A stretch of 64,000 nt of DNA from Ilyonectria destructans (GCA_020740775.1 JAHEWK010000002.1:3224001-3288000); one strand, 5' to 3'. Shown: positions 24,569 to 36,374, counted from the stretch's first letter. Program-made: numbers and translations. Notes: generated by a model not told the origin, from the letters alone.

Positions 24569-27231
24569 TCAAATATACCGGCCGCTTTTTACAGCCACAG
24601 GCCACACTTTTGACCCTCGCAAGAATCTTGAAAGCAGTTGCATCAATGCAATGTCGCTCCCTTGTCGGCTGGTCAGTTACAAGGCCACGTAGTACGCGGA
24701 ATGGGGAGGGGGAATTCACCAGCGGGTCCCACAACTGAGGCGCAAATCGGGAGATATTCTGTATTGCCCGTGATCCTGGACTTGTACTCATACTGGCCGA
24801 CTAGAGGCTTTTAGCACAAGATTTTCAGCCGGAAACACTTTGGGGAGAGAACTTGGCATACTTGGGACAATGACCTGTGGCAGTCCTGCGAGAGGTGCGG
24901 TGTAATCGACATCCCATCGCCAGTTGACGTGTGGAGTCAGCCTTACGACACCATCCATGTAAATATTTATACCGAAACAGGGATGGAACAGGGTTGAAGC
25001 TCACGGTGGGTAAGTATCTCTGTACTGGGGTTCTTGCGGATTAAACGGCCACACCATGACCGTCCCAAAAGTATCAGAGGCTTTTCCAGCACTTTTGATG
25101 AGCTTCTCCCGAACGAAACGAGAAAAGGCATCTTTCTGCCGAACCATCTCGTAGCGTATGCTAGGCGTGAGGCTCCTTTCAGCAACCCGCCTTTCAATTA
25201 GTAATACGTCAGCCAGTGATGTCATTTATAGCGGCAAACTTGAATACGTACATCTTCTCGCTGTTCACTCTATCTAGGTATGGATCCATCCGGAATTCCC
25301 GTCGGTACTCTTCCTGGAAAGGTTTCACAGCATCAGAGAACCCGGCGAGTTGAAGATGTGCGGTTGTCTGTTTGTTAGATCAGCTTCGGGCGTCGGTAGC
25401 CACAGAAACAAGGAAGAGGGGTCCAAACCGTCTTCAAATCGTCGTATATTGAAAGCCCAGATCCCAGGGGGTCGGTCTGCTTCCACTTGTCGTCTAGGTC
25501 CAGTTCTATTCGTGTACCTTTGGTGAACTCTGCAAGCGACGCGACAAAGCGGTCATGGGTATCAAGAGTGTCCGGATCCTGGTGTGGGAAAGAGAACCAA
25601 GGGTAAATGACATTGGTCGGAATCTGTCAGCCATGAGAGAAGAACATGAGGGTCTGATAAGGGTCAAGGTTACGGGATCACTTACAGAGAGATTGCCTTC
25701 GCTCTGGTCATGTGGCCCCCCATTTGCGCTTAGCCAGTGTGACGTGATGTGGGATAATAGTTCCACATCTCGAGCAAAGAAGCCCACTGAGTCAAGGTGA
25801 CTAAATCCCTTGTCAAAAACGTCTACCAACCCTGAGTGTAGATGAAATGAGCATACTCATTTAGCCTGAAAACACCTTCTCGTGGCAGCGCGCCCTTGGA
25901 GAACCGAATAGCGAAAACACCCTGCGCAGCCGCAGGACAGGCAATGCTGCCACATGCTTGTGGAAGATGTCATTATAATGAAATGAATATGAAGCCGAAC
26001 ACATTTCAGGGCTTCTGTGAAGCGGCAAGACTTTGGGGGACCTTACTATCCGAGCCAACGGCAAAGTCGACCCAGTCGTATGAAGATACAGTAGTGGCAC
26101 TCCCACTGCTGCTCGTGTCGGGATTTTGATAGCCGTCCCCTAAGAGACCTGTTAGTTTAGCTCAGTACTGGTGAAGTACGACGGCAGACTTGGGATCGTA
26201 ATCGTTACGTGTGGTTACGTGTGCAACTGACCTCGGGGGTTCCACGGGCAAGTGTGGTCAATCCACTCCTGCGGGTCTTCGCCGTTGGCAAATTGTGTGA
26301 GTTTGGTCTTGCCGATCAAGACGGCTCCAAGGCGGAGGAGAATCTCCACTAACGGAGCAGTTTCTTTGATATTAGGAGAGAGGTTGTAGTAGGCTCTGGA
26401 TCCAGCACTCGTCTTCAAACCTGCGACGTCAAAGAGGTCTTTGAGACCAAAACGAAGGCCCGCCAAAGGGCGATGGTGACTTGGAGGTCCAAAGTAGATG
26501 CGTGAAGGAACGGCAACGTGAGCTGTCGGATAGGTCTCAATGAAGTGGCGGTCGTTGCAGGTGCTCTGTATGATGGAAGAGAGGAACGCAGACTGGGTGT
26601 CAGGGTAGAGTCTATAGATTTGGTGAAAGCAGGCGTCCCTCCAGACGTATGGACCAGAGCAAAGATTTTGCAGGGCACGGAAATCGTCTCCAGGCAGAAT
26701 CTTGACAATCCGTTGGACCCCCAGGTCTTGCAAGGCGGGAAAACCCTTCAGAGGCGGGTAAATAAGCTGGGTCTGTTTTCCGGTGGCGGCGGTGACATAA
26801 AAAACGGTAGTGCAAAAGGAGCTGCAAAAGACGTCGTCTGTGGCGAGCCAAAGGGCCAAAGTCTGGGCGACGGTAGCATCCGAGAAGTCGGGACAGGACG
26901 GGGACCGCACCACAACCACGCAAGGCCCGAACGGGGGGTTTGGAGTCTGCCCCTGAAGACATGGACTTGTTACTTTTCGCACAGGTTGGGGATGTGGCAG
27001 CGGAGTTGGGACTCAGAGACGACTCACCTCGGGTAAGCAAAACTGGGCGATAGCTTCGTTGGACCAACGGTATGAGATGCCTTGGAGCTCCATGGCATTC
27101 TCGACTTGTTGATCCGTTTTCACGGGAGCCGCCGCAGCCACAGCCGTCCCCGCGGTTCTCATATCAGCTGCTCCAACGGACCCCACAGATTCCCCTATCA
27201 GGAGCTGCATAATGGCTGGTCGCCTGGACAT
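24569..27231 (-). CDS. Amidase-signature family amidohydrolase, 11 exons
   Basis: Amidase-signature hydrolase cleaving an unknown amide. Eleven exons (27231-27028, 26952-26232, 26139-26047, 25956-25876, 25831-25686, 25623-25429, 25367-25252, 25190-25005, 24941-24862, 24800-24720, 24660-24569) sum to 1995 nt, or 664 residues, with every phase consistent. The Ser-cisSer-Lys triad is present: Lys near residue 238 (FGLKDLFDV), cis-Ser near 319 (TSSSGSAT) and the nucleophile near 343 ([12 protein letters not shown]), with the usual 24-residue gap. The C-terminal end ([12 protein letters not shown], then [14 protein letters not shown]) is typical. The extra N-terminal region of about 230 residues matches fungal members of this family. 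Ten introns of 44-92 bp is many. It is divergent from the phosphotransferase gene at 27807. Confidence 0.9.
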
Positions 27232-27806
27232 TTTGATGAATTCATCAGGTAAGGGAGGTAGCTTGATCGAACAAAGGGTTTATACACTGATGTGAGGATG
27301 AATGTTGACAAAAGAGTTTGCACGTGGAACTACCCTCTGAGAGGACATCGCACTGCTTTTATACTCGGCTCGTCCAGCTTCCTAGCACGGCGAAGTCCAG
27401 GACAAACTGCCGGCTGTTGGTTGCTGTCCCCGACCTGATTACCGCATCAAATATCGGTATCCCATTCTCGTTATCTCGGTGATGAAGCTCAGCGTTACCC
27501 TCAGGTAGTGCATAAAATTGGCCCCAATGAGCACCCGTGAGCAGCGACTTCTAAGTAACCCATACTTACTCCCCACAAATGTTGGTGGTGACTACACTTC
27601 TTACCCTGTACGCCTGTCGCCCGTTCTTGCATAAATGAGGCTGAAATGAGGGGTTGCTGCCTGATTCAATGCATGTTGGTTGTTAAATATGATGGTCCGC
27701 TTAAAGGTTATCGTGAAAACCCCGCTCGCCAAAACATCCCACCAAACCGTCTTTCCACGTTTCGGCCTCCGCTGTTAACGCGATCCAAGAAATCTACAGT
27801 TTGATT
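27232..27806. promoter_or_regulatory. Divergent spacer between amidase and phosphotransferase
   Basis: About 575 bp separates the amidase ATG (minus, 27231) from the APH ATG (plus, 27807). No open frame here has coding character. It presumably holds both promoters. No operator-like motif was convincing. Confidence 0.45.
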
Positions 27807-28909
27807 ATGGCTCAGAATTCTTGGGCCGAACAGGTCACCAACCGCTTCTTTGACGGCCGCAAATCGCCATCCCAGATGCAATGTGACGAAATTGCACAAT
27901 CCGTTTCTGGTGCGTCGGCTGTTAGCCCTGTAGACAGCCCAGGCTCGATGAGCTACACCGTCGTTTGCAATAGGCGTCCTGGTTCACAACAAGATCTTAT
28001 TGTATCCTTTAGAGAACCGGGGGCCATGCTCGACGAGGAGATGGTGAAGTTGGCCAAGAAGATCCACGGCGACCTTGTGCCGAAGTCGGCCTATCACGGG
28101 ATTGTCGAGGGAGCTGATCCGCCGCTATCCATCTACTCCATGCCCTACCTGAGAGGCTCATCCTATATTGAAGTTTTTGCTTTTCAGGTTGAAATGGATC
28201 CTGACGAAGAAGCCAAGCATAGAGTCTTTGTCAAGCATCTGGCTCGGTAACCCCACACAAGCCGAGCACCATCCAGACCATCTTGCTTACAATTTTAAGG
28301 TACTTTGCACGGTGTTGGTCCTGCCCGCAGTCGGTTGACCGTCAAATCCAGGCAGACCAACAAGAAGGGATCCGTAAAAGGCTCGCCCGGCTTATAGAAG
28401 AATCACCATCGTCCATCCTGCTGACCCCAATGCTGTCTAAGCTCGTCGAGAGCCTTCCCTCACTCTTCAGTCAAAATTACCCACAAGTTCTCACGCATAA
28501 TGACTTCTCAGTAACCAACATTCTAGTCGACGAGAACAAGTTCGGAATCACAGGGATCGTCGATTGGTCTCTAGCGGCGGTTATGCCTTTCGGAATGGAT
28601 TTGGACATCCTCTTCTTAAGTACAGGGTTTATGACCCGCGACGGCTGGCATGACTATACATGTAAGCTACTGCTGCAAGACACCTTCTGGGAGGAATTTT
28701 GGGCTATCTCTGGGATCAAAGGGGAGGAACATCGAGGCAGAATACAGGGTCTGGCTGAAGCGGCATGCAAGATTGGCGCAATCCTCCGATTAGCATTCCG
28801 ACGTTACGCCGATGGGTCACCATCCCATGAGGTTTTGGTGTCGGACAGTAGTGTGAAATACGTGAGGGCATGGTTTAACGAAGAAGCCGCAAACTTCCCT
28901 AAGAGTTAG
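27807..28909 (+). CDS. APH-type phosphotransferase family protein (1)
   Basis: Kinase-fold protein of the aminoglycoside-phosphotransferase/choline-kinase superfamily, common in fungal accessory regions; the substrate is unknown. Exon 1 (27807-28246) and exon 2 (28300-28909), with a 53-bp intron, give 349 residues. The catalytic loop is VLTHNDFSVTNIL near residue 212, followed by the metal-binding GIVDW. The N-terminal lobe carries the SMSYTVVCNRRP and IVSFREPG strands. The start is the ATG at 27807; the open frame begins 6 nt earlier with TTG. A true antibiotic-modifying role is not implied. Confidence 0.85.
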
Positions 28910-29125
28910 GACGGGATTCGGGAACTGCGAAGAGGGGAATTGGCGGGTACCTTGGTGTTGATTGGAAGGGTCAGTAATGCCGTGAACTGAATCGACGGGC
29001 CGGGCGTGTCAGGCTAATTGGTCGTCCCAAGTTTAAGCCCATTAACATCAATCCAGAATTTCTCCATGATGATGGGAGATGTTCCGCTTAAGGCTAGACG
29101 CGCAGGTCAGGCGTCAAGAGAACTA

Positions 29126-29700
29126 TTAGGCGAACCAGTCAATATCGGTCCACTTCTCTAAAGCATTGGCCACAAGGGGCCCGCCGTCTTCCTTTCGAGT
29201 GTTCCACTCTCTAAAGAGCAAGGCATCTTGAAACATATCCAGCTCCCGAGCTTCAATAACACGGGGGAAATCTGATAATCCCTTCATCAGGTAGAGTTTG
29301 TATGTGCTGGGTGAAGAAAGGGAAACCGTATCTCGACAGGTGAGCCATAACGGCGGAGTGAAGAACTGAATGGGAACCACACGACTCCATTCCCAATCAA
29401 TTACGGCGGTGATTCTCAGACCTTCGTCGACCATGAGATTCTGGGGCCCTAGATCGCCGTGGACTAGAACGAATGGTCCCAGGTCGAGGGTTGGATTTGC
29501 CTATTTCATCGCGTGTTGATGGAAAAGATGTTGATGATAGAGAACATTAGCACCCATGCCGTGTTCAATCCTGGTCCGACTTTTCAGGAATGCATTCCAG
29601 CTGATTTGTAGCCTCATGGGTATATATTCATTTGCTGATATCAACACATCCCTCTTGCCGTGATAAGATGATTGCGTGGCATACAGAGAGCTCCACGGGC
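29126..29700 (-). pseudogene. APH-type phosphotransferase pseudogene
   Basis: The C-terminal half of an APH-type protein is readable in one frame from about 29700 down to the stop at 29126. It includes the catalytic VHGDLGPQNLM and AVIDWEWS, then FFTPPLWLT and a normal C-terminus WTDIDWFA. The frame is interrupted by TAG at 29501-29503, right before the conserved ANPTLDLGPF, and no N-terminal lobe or start codon is found upstream. It is therefore 5'-truncated with one nonsense codon. It is not a copy of either intact APH gene nearby, judging by the different loop sequences. A shorter fragment of this same pseudogene sits at 62077-62163. Confidence 0.8.
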
Positions 29701-30107
29701 TGTGTCAGATCTCGTGACTCCGTAATATGGGTCTGACGGCCTGAGTTGGGTGCCTTTCACACAGCGAAATATACGATCAAATGATGCCAGTTTAGGCTGA
29801 TTAAATTGATGATAATTACGACCTTAATAACGTCGTTATGATTGGTGGATTGACTGTGTTGTTGATTAACTTGACCGGCGAGGGATTTTCCTCATCTACG
29901 GTGTGACCTCGGGTAGTCATCCCAACCCTTTGTTTAATACGCGCCCGCCCCAAGTTGAAGCACTTCAAACTCATGCGGGTACCTAGATCACTTCATCTCG
30001 CCATGTGCGGCGTAATTTTTCGCCATTTGAGGAGGCAACCTTTTCAATATCAATCATCTTTTCAATACCATCGGCGTGTTTTCCCACATCCAAGTGTTCC
30101 CTGCTCA
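29701..30107. other. Intergenic spacer before the kinase gene
   Basis: No gene is seen. It contains AT-rich patches, including GATAATTACGACC and AACGTCGTTATG, and probably the promoter of the SRPK-like kinase. Confidence 0.4.
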
Positions 30108-31427
30108 ATGATGTCGACCACATCGTCCCCACGCGTCCTCTATGAGCATATCGACGACGTTGAAAGGCTCGAATGCTATCAGCCGGGGGGGGTACCACCT
30201 AATCGAAATCGGTGACCATCTTCATACGCGATACCGTGTGGTACATAAGCTCGGTTATGGCACTTTCTCGACGACTTGGCTTGCCCAGGACAAGACGCTA
30301 TCGAAATATGTTGCCGTCAAAGTGGGCACAGCAGACTCGGGTCAGAAGGAAGTCGATATTCTGACCCGCCTTTACAATCCTACTCTCCAAGATGGAAACC
30401 GTGGCAAGGAATTGATTCTTCCGATGCTTGACCGCTTCAGCGTCTATGGCCCAAACGGGACCCATCCTTGCTTCGTTACCGCTCCTGCGCGATGCAATCT
30501 TGCCGACACGAAGGAGGCTTCAAACTCTCGCCTATTTCAGCTCCCAGTGGCTCGATCTCTTGCCGCTCAACTCGCAATAGCGGTAGCATACACTCACAGG
30601 CGAGGATTGGTCCATGGAGGTGAGTCTCGGTTCCTTCTCTACACTGTGTCTGAGCTTGACGTGTTTCCTTAGACCTTCATTTGGGAAACATACTTCTTCG
30701 ATTATCGTCCACCCTCGATCAGCTTTCAGAGAAGCAGCTATACGATCAATTCGATCCGCCAGATCCTGAGCCTGTCCGCCGAGCTGACGGAAAGCCGCTC
30801 GCATCGGGTGTCCCCCATCATGTCTTCTCTCCAGTCTGGCTTGGTGATGCAAGTGAAAAAATCACACTCTCTGAATCAAAGCTGCTTCTCACAGATTTTG
30901 GGACAGCTTTCTATCCCGCCCAAGAATCAAGGCTACAGTCCTACACGCCCCTCGAGATACGGCCACCAGAGGCCCGGTTTGAGCCGACAACGCCGCTCTC
31001 TTTCGCATCCGATATTTGGAGCCTTGCGTGCACGATCTGGGCCATCATTGGCCAGAGGTCGTTTCTTGATAGCTTCCTGCTGAGCCAAGACGACGCCACG
31101 AGTGACCAGGTCGATGCTCTTGGCCGTTTACCGCCCGAATGGTGGGAGAAGTGGGAAGCACGGTCCAAGAGTTTTACTGAAGATGGGAGGCCCAAGGGGG
31201 ACAGATCTCCCTGGTCATGGGATCAGCGTTTTGAAGACAGCATCCAGCAGCCCAGACGTGAGAAGGGCATGGAGACGCTTGATGAGAAGGAGAGCCATGC
31301 TCTTTGCGAAATGATACGGTGGATGCTCGCCTTCCGCCCTGGCGATCGGCCGAGCGCCGATCAAGTGCTGAAGACGGCGTGGATGAGGAATTGGGCGATT
31401 CCCGAATCCGAGAAGACGTGGAAATAA
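30108..31427 (+). CDS. SRPK-like protein kinase with a frame break near its N-terminus
   Basis: Serine/threonine kinase of the fungal SRPK-like group. Exon 1 ends at 30619, exon 2 is 30673-31427, and the 53-bp intron splits the catalytic loop exactly (VHGDLHLGNILL across the junction). The Gly-rich loop is KLGYGTFSTTW, the ATP-binding Lys is in VAVKV, and the DFG motif is LLTDFGTAF. Family members begin ..DVERLEDYRPGGYH. That N-terminus is encoded here from the ATG at 30108, but a run of eight G at 30185-30192 adds one base and throws it out of frame with the kinase domain. An ATG at 30142 in the kinase frame gives an uninterrupted 410-residue protein, so function may survive. A sequencing error in the G run is the other explanation. 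Confidence 0.8.
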
Positions 31428-31679
31428 TACAGTGCTTTAACTAATATCTACGGAGTACGCTCGCTTCATAATATCTCCCACTCTGTCTTTTGTTGTCGCT
31501 TTGTTTTTCTTTTTTTAAGAAGGGGTGTCCAAAAATAGGCCACCTCGAAGTGAGGGAACTAGTTCTCTGTTCGAGTGGCGAAGCGCGCGATGAGGCGTAG
31601 TAATTGTCGCAACAGGTTTATTTGCGATGCCATTACGGCTTGACAAACCGAGTCTGTGGTCCATCTAATGGCCAGCATT
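31428..31679. other. Convergent 3' spacer
   Basis: About 250 bp lies between the kinase and the next phosphotransferase, which are transcribed toward each other. It includes a T-run (31504-31516) and 3'UTR-like sequence. Confidence 0.4.
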
Positions 31680-32558
31680 TTAGAAATCTCCCCACCACTT
31701 CTGACGCAATATCTCCATCTTCAACTCTTCAGTATGCGCATCAATGAAGCTGTGCAATCTGCCTTGCCACCACTCCCGAGTACGATTTCTATACCATGCG
31801 GCCGTGTATTCCCAGTAGAATGGATACCACCCTGAAAATTCCCAGTCGATAATGCCAACAACCTGCGTCCCACGAAGCAAAATATTGCAAGGATTTAGAT
31901 CACCATGTGTAAATACGGGAGGCGGCCACGGTCCATTCTGCTTGGTGATCATGGCTTCGATATCTTCATAGTCCTTCTCGCCCTTGCGGTCAGGATAGTC
32001 TTCAAGTCGGAACCCATCACGAAGCCAGCGATGGAAGTCTTGAATTGTTTGAAACGGGCCGAATCGGGGCCTGGCATGAGGAATCCGAGAGTCGTACAAG
32101 GTACCATTAACACAGCTCCTGACTTTGATGTCAGGTGGCGTCAGTGATCTCAGCTCTTTCAATATGCGGCGAAGCTGAGCAAGTACGGTCTCGCGATCAA
32201 TCTCAGACAGCGTCATCCACGTTTTGGCGAGGACAGAGCCTTGTATGCGTTTCATAACAATGTAGGCGCGGTTGTTGTGGACGAAGGAGCAGTGCACTCG
32301 CGGTACGGGAATAGATGTATTTGTGGAAATGAACTCCATTGTGGCGGCCTCGGTGAGATGAACCCAAGGACCAGTCTTGACGATAAGATTCGGAGAGATT
32401 GGCCGGACGAAGCCATCCAGCTTGTAGCAATGCGCGGTTGTCCAAAGCGCGAGCCGGGTCAAAAGGCGCCGGATGCGGGTGTTTTTGATGGCCATGTGCT
32501 CAGTGCCGTCATGCTGAGTTGGCGTATTGTCGATGGGTGGTGTGTATGGCATGGCCAT
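31680..32558 (-). CDS. APH-type phosphotransferase family protein (2)
   Basis: Single-exon gene of 292 residues in the APH/choline-kinase-like superfamily; the substrate is unknown. The N-lobe has ATMEFISTNTSIPVPRV and AYIVMKRIQG, where the Lys-bearing strand is normal for the family. The catalytic loop is FTHGDLNPCNILL near residue 221, and the metal-binding motif is VVGIIDWEFSG, followed by the typical Trp/Tyr-rich YPFYWEYTAAW. The start ATG at 32558 is followed by a second in-frame ATG two codons later. The family is abundant in fungal lineage-specific regions. It differs clearly in sequence from the copy at 27807. Confidence 0.88.
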   Translation of the reverse strand: MAMPYTPPIDNTPTQHDGTEHMAIKNTRIRRLLTRLALWTTAHCYKLDGFVRPISPNLIVKTGPWVHLTEAATMEFISTNTSIPVPRVHCSFVHNNRAYIVMKRIQGSVLAKTWMTLSEIDRETVLAQLRRILKELRSLTPPDIKVRSCVNGTLYDSRIPHARPRFGPFQTIQDFHRWLRDGFRLEDYPDRKGEKDYEDIEAMITKQNGPWPPPVFTHGDLNPCNILLRGTQVVGIIDWEFSGWYPFYWEYTAAWYRNRTREWWQGRLHSFIDAHTEELKMEILRQKWWGDF

Positions 32559-32689
32559 TATGGCATGGCAAGCTGTTGCATGCTATCTGAAGTAGCAATA
32601 CGTTGGATATGTTGAAACTGGATTAAAGTGGGAGTAAGGTTGTTAGTTCAAATAAAATGAGGTGGCTGGTATATAATCAGGCACCTGGA

Positions 32690-33130
32690 TTATTTTAGCA
32701 TCCTCCGTATTAATATTACAGAGGTAATATAAAGCTAGATAAGGCTTAGAGTCTACTATATTTATACTATTCTAAATATAGTAATTGTAAAAATAAAAGC
32801 AGTTTTGTTTACTATTAAATTTTAATTAAAGTCTTTTTTTTATAGCTTTACTTAATATTATCAGATAGATCAAAGCTATATAGTATTCTTAAATAGTAGA
32901 GATAAATAGTAGGTACTATACCTAGTACCAACAGATATAGTATATAAAGGAACTTAGATTATTTATCTAACCTCCTCGACTTCTAGATATATCTTTTATC
33001 TACTAATGGTCCTATTAAGCTGCAATTCGTCACCTTAAGTATCTCCTATTATCCGGCAGAGAGGAGGAGATTAAACCAGTTTTTTGTAATATAGAAACTG
33101 GTATTACTAAATAATACAGCTCGGTGAGGA
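32690..33130. repeat. AT-rich RIP-degraded repeat patch
   Basis: The sequence is AT-rich with dense TA steps and no coding potential. It contains repeat copy 2 and a small inverted repeat (ACCAGTTT..AAACTGGT, about 33076-33105). It separates the phosphotransferase gene from the relic region to the right. Confidence 0.7.
32845..32921 (+). repeat. Dispersed AT-rich repeat, copy 2
   Basis: This is the reverse complement of 347-426 over about 77-80 bp, with scattered transitions. It shares the core AATATTATCAGATAGAT with copies 1 and 3. Confidence 0.75.
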
Positions 33131-34921
33131 AGGTAAGGTGTAACTAATGCACAACTTATCCGTGCCGTCGGATTACCCTGAACCCCTGCCCTAACCGTCT
33201 CCATCTAGACTGCAACCGCTTGGCTTGCCTCCTGAGTGGCATTGGATATACGGGCACTGAGTTTTAACCCGAGACTGCACTTTTTCTGGACACCATTTGG
33301 CCTTCCGCTTGACCAGGATCCGAGGTTTTATGGAACCCACGACAAGTTCCGGGTGTCAACCCCCCCAAGCCTACACTTCATGTATTTACCTCTAGACCTG
33401 GGGTGTTTGGAAGGATGAGTAATTGTCGGATGGCAGCATACCAGGTATGGAGTGGGAGCGATGGAGTCAGGCTCTGTACATGCGTGCGCAAACCTGCAGA
33501 TGTGCCTGCTACAAGCATTGCTTTGCGTTGCTGGGCCAGGAGGAGCACAATAGAGGAAAAGGCTACTTTCTATTCCACGGTGCTGTGCATACATTTGTAA
33601 AGGTAGAGACAGGCCAATATTTCTTTCCTTTCCACCGCTAAGGTAGCGGATAACGAGCTATAGCATCTGTACAGCTTTCGTTCCTTGAATACTTCTGCAT
33701 GGTAGAAGCTCCGAATGCCAAATGCAACGGTACAGTAGATAGCCAGCTTCTCGTAGTATATCCCTGCCGTCCGGGATGGAAGTGCGATATGTTCCCTAGA
33801 CAATCTTCTCCGCTTGGTAATTGCCGCATTTGATGAGAGAAGAGAGAAGAGAGAAGAGAGCCGGGAGAGGCCGGTCACTTTTGCGGCCTTGGTAGGTGAG
33901 GATCAACAATTTTATGGGATTCCACCATACACACTTCTAATGTGTCACTCCGGTCAGGCTGCGCCTTGTTTTTCTTTACTGGGCAATCGGGGCCTCGATC
34001 GCAGCGGGTGACGAATTCCTGGTGGTCAGACCTTCGGCAAGAGAAGCTTACTCTCCAGAGGGTGCACATTCTGGGCGGAGGGATCAGGAGCAGCTCAGGG
34101 TAGCTTGGTGCAGGGTGAAGTCCATAGCAGACTCAGTCTGGTGTTTGCATCGCAGTGATGAGATGACAAGAAGACGGTGACGGAGACCAACGCGCCCGTG
34201 TTATAATGGGTGAGCCGCCTTAGCCGATCTCCGGAGACGCCGTGCGCTATGTTTCGTTGGTTCAGTGGCATGATTCGCAACCTGGTCGGCGGTTTTTCTG
34301 CGAGAGCGACGTTGGGCGGTCTCATTTCTGTCTCGGTAGCTGCATGATTGGTAGAGGTACGCGACAGGCTGAATCGGCACTCTCCGGATTCTTGGCTTCA
34401 ATGCGAGGAGCAGTCTACGACAGAGCATGTTCCATCACCAGCCGTTGGGGTTGGCGTATCGTGAAGGTTGCAAGGCAATACCAGGACGAGCTCCTTGCCG
34501 GTTGCTGGGGTTGTGGTCGAGGCCTCCGATGCCGCACGTGCGGATGTCTTTCCTCTGATGTCCTCGTGCCCACATGCGTGAAGACTTGCCGCTCGCAGAT
34601 CAAATGCTCGTCCGGATCGTCGTTCTCGCATAAATCAGCTGCATCTAAGCGCTCGGAATTCAATGGCGAACGTCTGCCTTGATCGCCAGATCTTTTTCAC
34701 GGCTCCTAAGCGGCAAGCCCAGAGCCCACGAGCCGAAATCCAGAAAGGCACACCGGCCTGTTGGACTCGAAGATGGCGAATTTGACAGTGTTGCTAATGT
34801 CGGTATGTATTCACATTCTCCAAACTGCCGCTGAGCTAACATGGCGGAGGCGAAGTAGAGAAGGGTTTCAGTACCGCAGCCGGGACCGGTAACGTCAACA
34901 ATAACGCAGAGCCGGTTGTAA
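33131..34921. other. Gene-poor stretch
   Basis: Composition is normal, but no supportable gene is present. Open frames are short (up to about 146 codons at 34242-34682), overlap on both strands and show no family motif. A short GA-rich microsatellite (repeated GAGAAGA units) lies at about 33834-33862. Confidence 0.4.
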
Positions 34922-35608
34922 CCCAGATGCCCGACCCAAACGAGACCTGCGATTCGTCATAAACGCCGTCGTTCTACGCTGTCAGGAGTTGAGCCTCAAC
35001 ATGCGCCGAGTCCAGGCCGTCTCTTCAAGCCTTCTCCTCTGCGGTTGGACGACCGCACACGTCCAGAGAGCACGTCACGCCATGACTTTGCAAGCGAAGG
35101 CAACGATGACGAAGCTAAACAACCTCGGGTCAGGCCAGGGCCAGGGCGGAGGAGGACCGCGGTTCGTCCCGGGATCCGTTGGTTCCTTGACACGCTCAGC
35201 ATCGATTCCGACGAGGACGGGGTTGAAGCTGTGCAGCAAGCCGACGGCCAAAAGAGTCCTCGACTACAGCTGCACCGTCATCGGCACGACAGTATAGGGG
35301 CGGATGATGAGGACACGTACCATCCTTCTAGAGACAGCGAACAGGACGAAGACGATGGTGATACTCGCCCGCCACGCACATGTCGCCAGGGAATTCCCCC
35401 TACCTGGTACCCTACCAGGAGAGCCACCGCACGGCAGATTCACTCGAACGGCGGCGTCTCCCGACCACAACATGCCCAAACATCAACCGGCGCAGCATCT
35501 CCAGTCTATCATCCTCTCAAGGTTTTAGCCATAAAGGGGCCGTTTGGGAGGAGTTTAAGTCGAGACTCAGTCGAGACTTTTCAACCGTCTTCCACGTCAA
35601 CAAGGTGA
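34922..35608 (+). other. Unrecognised open frame, acidic/Arg-rich
   Basis: The forward frame is open for about 229 codons from just after a TAA (34919-34921) but contains no early ATG. The encoded sequence is Arg-, Asp-, Glu- and Pro-rich with a phrase VRPGIRWFLDTLSIDSDED in the middle. It looks like a disordered linker from a larger protein and may be an internal fragment of a broken gene. I do not recognise the family. It lies directly upstream of the FunK1 relic in the same direction, so it could be related debris. Confidence 0.25.
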
Positions 35609-35744
35609 AAGAAGGTATCTTGAGTTGTTGTCTGCACGAATCCTACCTCGCTAAGCTCGCTTGCTACCTGCAGTATGGCTTGAGTCTTTGAGTCTACATG
35701 GACTCTGTCACCTGCTAGGATTAGAGTCAACTCTGGTTTAGCGC

Positions 35745-36374
35745 CCGATCGACACAGGACGAGGACCTATCGTTCTTGGTACAACGTCTCGGGCAATCTT
35801 CCAGAAGTGTAAGGAAGGCAGTAACCCTCTCTTTGATAACGGGTGGACCGGATGGCCGAATGATGCAAACCAAGACGGCGTGCTTAGCTGGTTCGCAGAC
35901 ATCAGCGAAAAGCTGGCGGTATTCGCAGAGTTATTCAGGCTCGATCTGTCCCATCGAATACCACTAGCACAGCCCAACAAGCCGATCCAAGGTTCTGCCG
36001 CAGAACGCAAGCTGGACATCGGGTTCGTGAACGACGCCCAGGCAATAAGCGACTCTCGATGTCGCTGGTCGCAGATGCTCGTCCCTGGAGAATTAAAGGG
36101 CAACCCGTCCGCCGACATCGCCTCTAAAACATGACTCGATCTGGGGAGGTACGCAAGGGAAGTTTTCACTGCTCAAGACGCCCATCGTTTCGTCTTGGGC
36201 TTCGCCATTTGCGGTTCTCTCATGAGGCTATGGATCTTTGACCGGCTTGGGGGGATTGCATCTGAACAGTTTGACATTATTAACCACGACGGGCTGCAAT
36301 TTGTATACACGGTCCTTGGATCTGAGCCCGTCGTAGGAATGACAGTCAATCGACCCTCCGGTCAGAATGGTACT
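35745..36374 (+). pseudogene. FunK1-type fungal protein kinase relic
   Basis: One forward frame reads as the N-terminal half of a FunK1 (fungal-specific protein kinase) protein. It includes NGWTGWPNDANQDGVLSWFA, then KPIQGSAAERKLDIGF, WSQMLVPGELKGNPSAD, LDLGRYAREVF and FDRLGGIASEQFD. It is interrupted by TGA at 36132-36134, where the family usually has a Trp. It loses similarity after LQFVYTVLG at about 36310. There is no start codon and the catalytic half is missing. It is a truncated pseudogene. Confidence 0.75.

Noticed and set aside
29433..29464. Possible CRISPR-like or site-specific deletion between the APH fragments
   Set aside because: It is a simple deletion between two pseudogene copies. 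No repeat-spacer structure exists anywhere in the window.
33076..33105. Small hairpin ACCAGTTT/AAACTGGT
   Set aside because: The 8-bp stem sits in AT-rich repeat debris, with no target-site duplication or longer terminal repeat to make it a MITE.
33834..33862. GA-rich purine run
   Set aside because: It is a short microsatellite with no gene context.
34242..34682. 146-codon forward frame, Cys- and Ser-rich
   Set aside because: It is matched by antisense frames of similar openness and shows no secretion signal or family motif.
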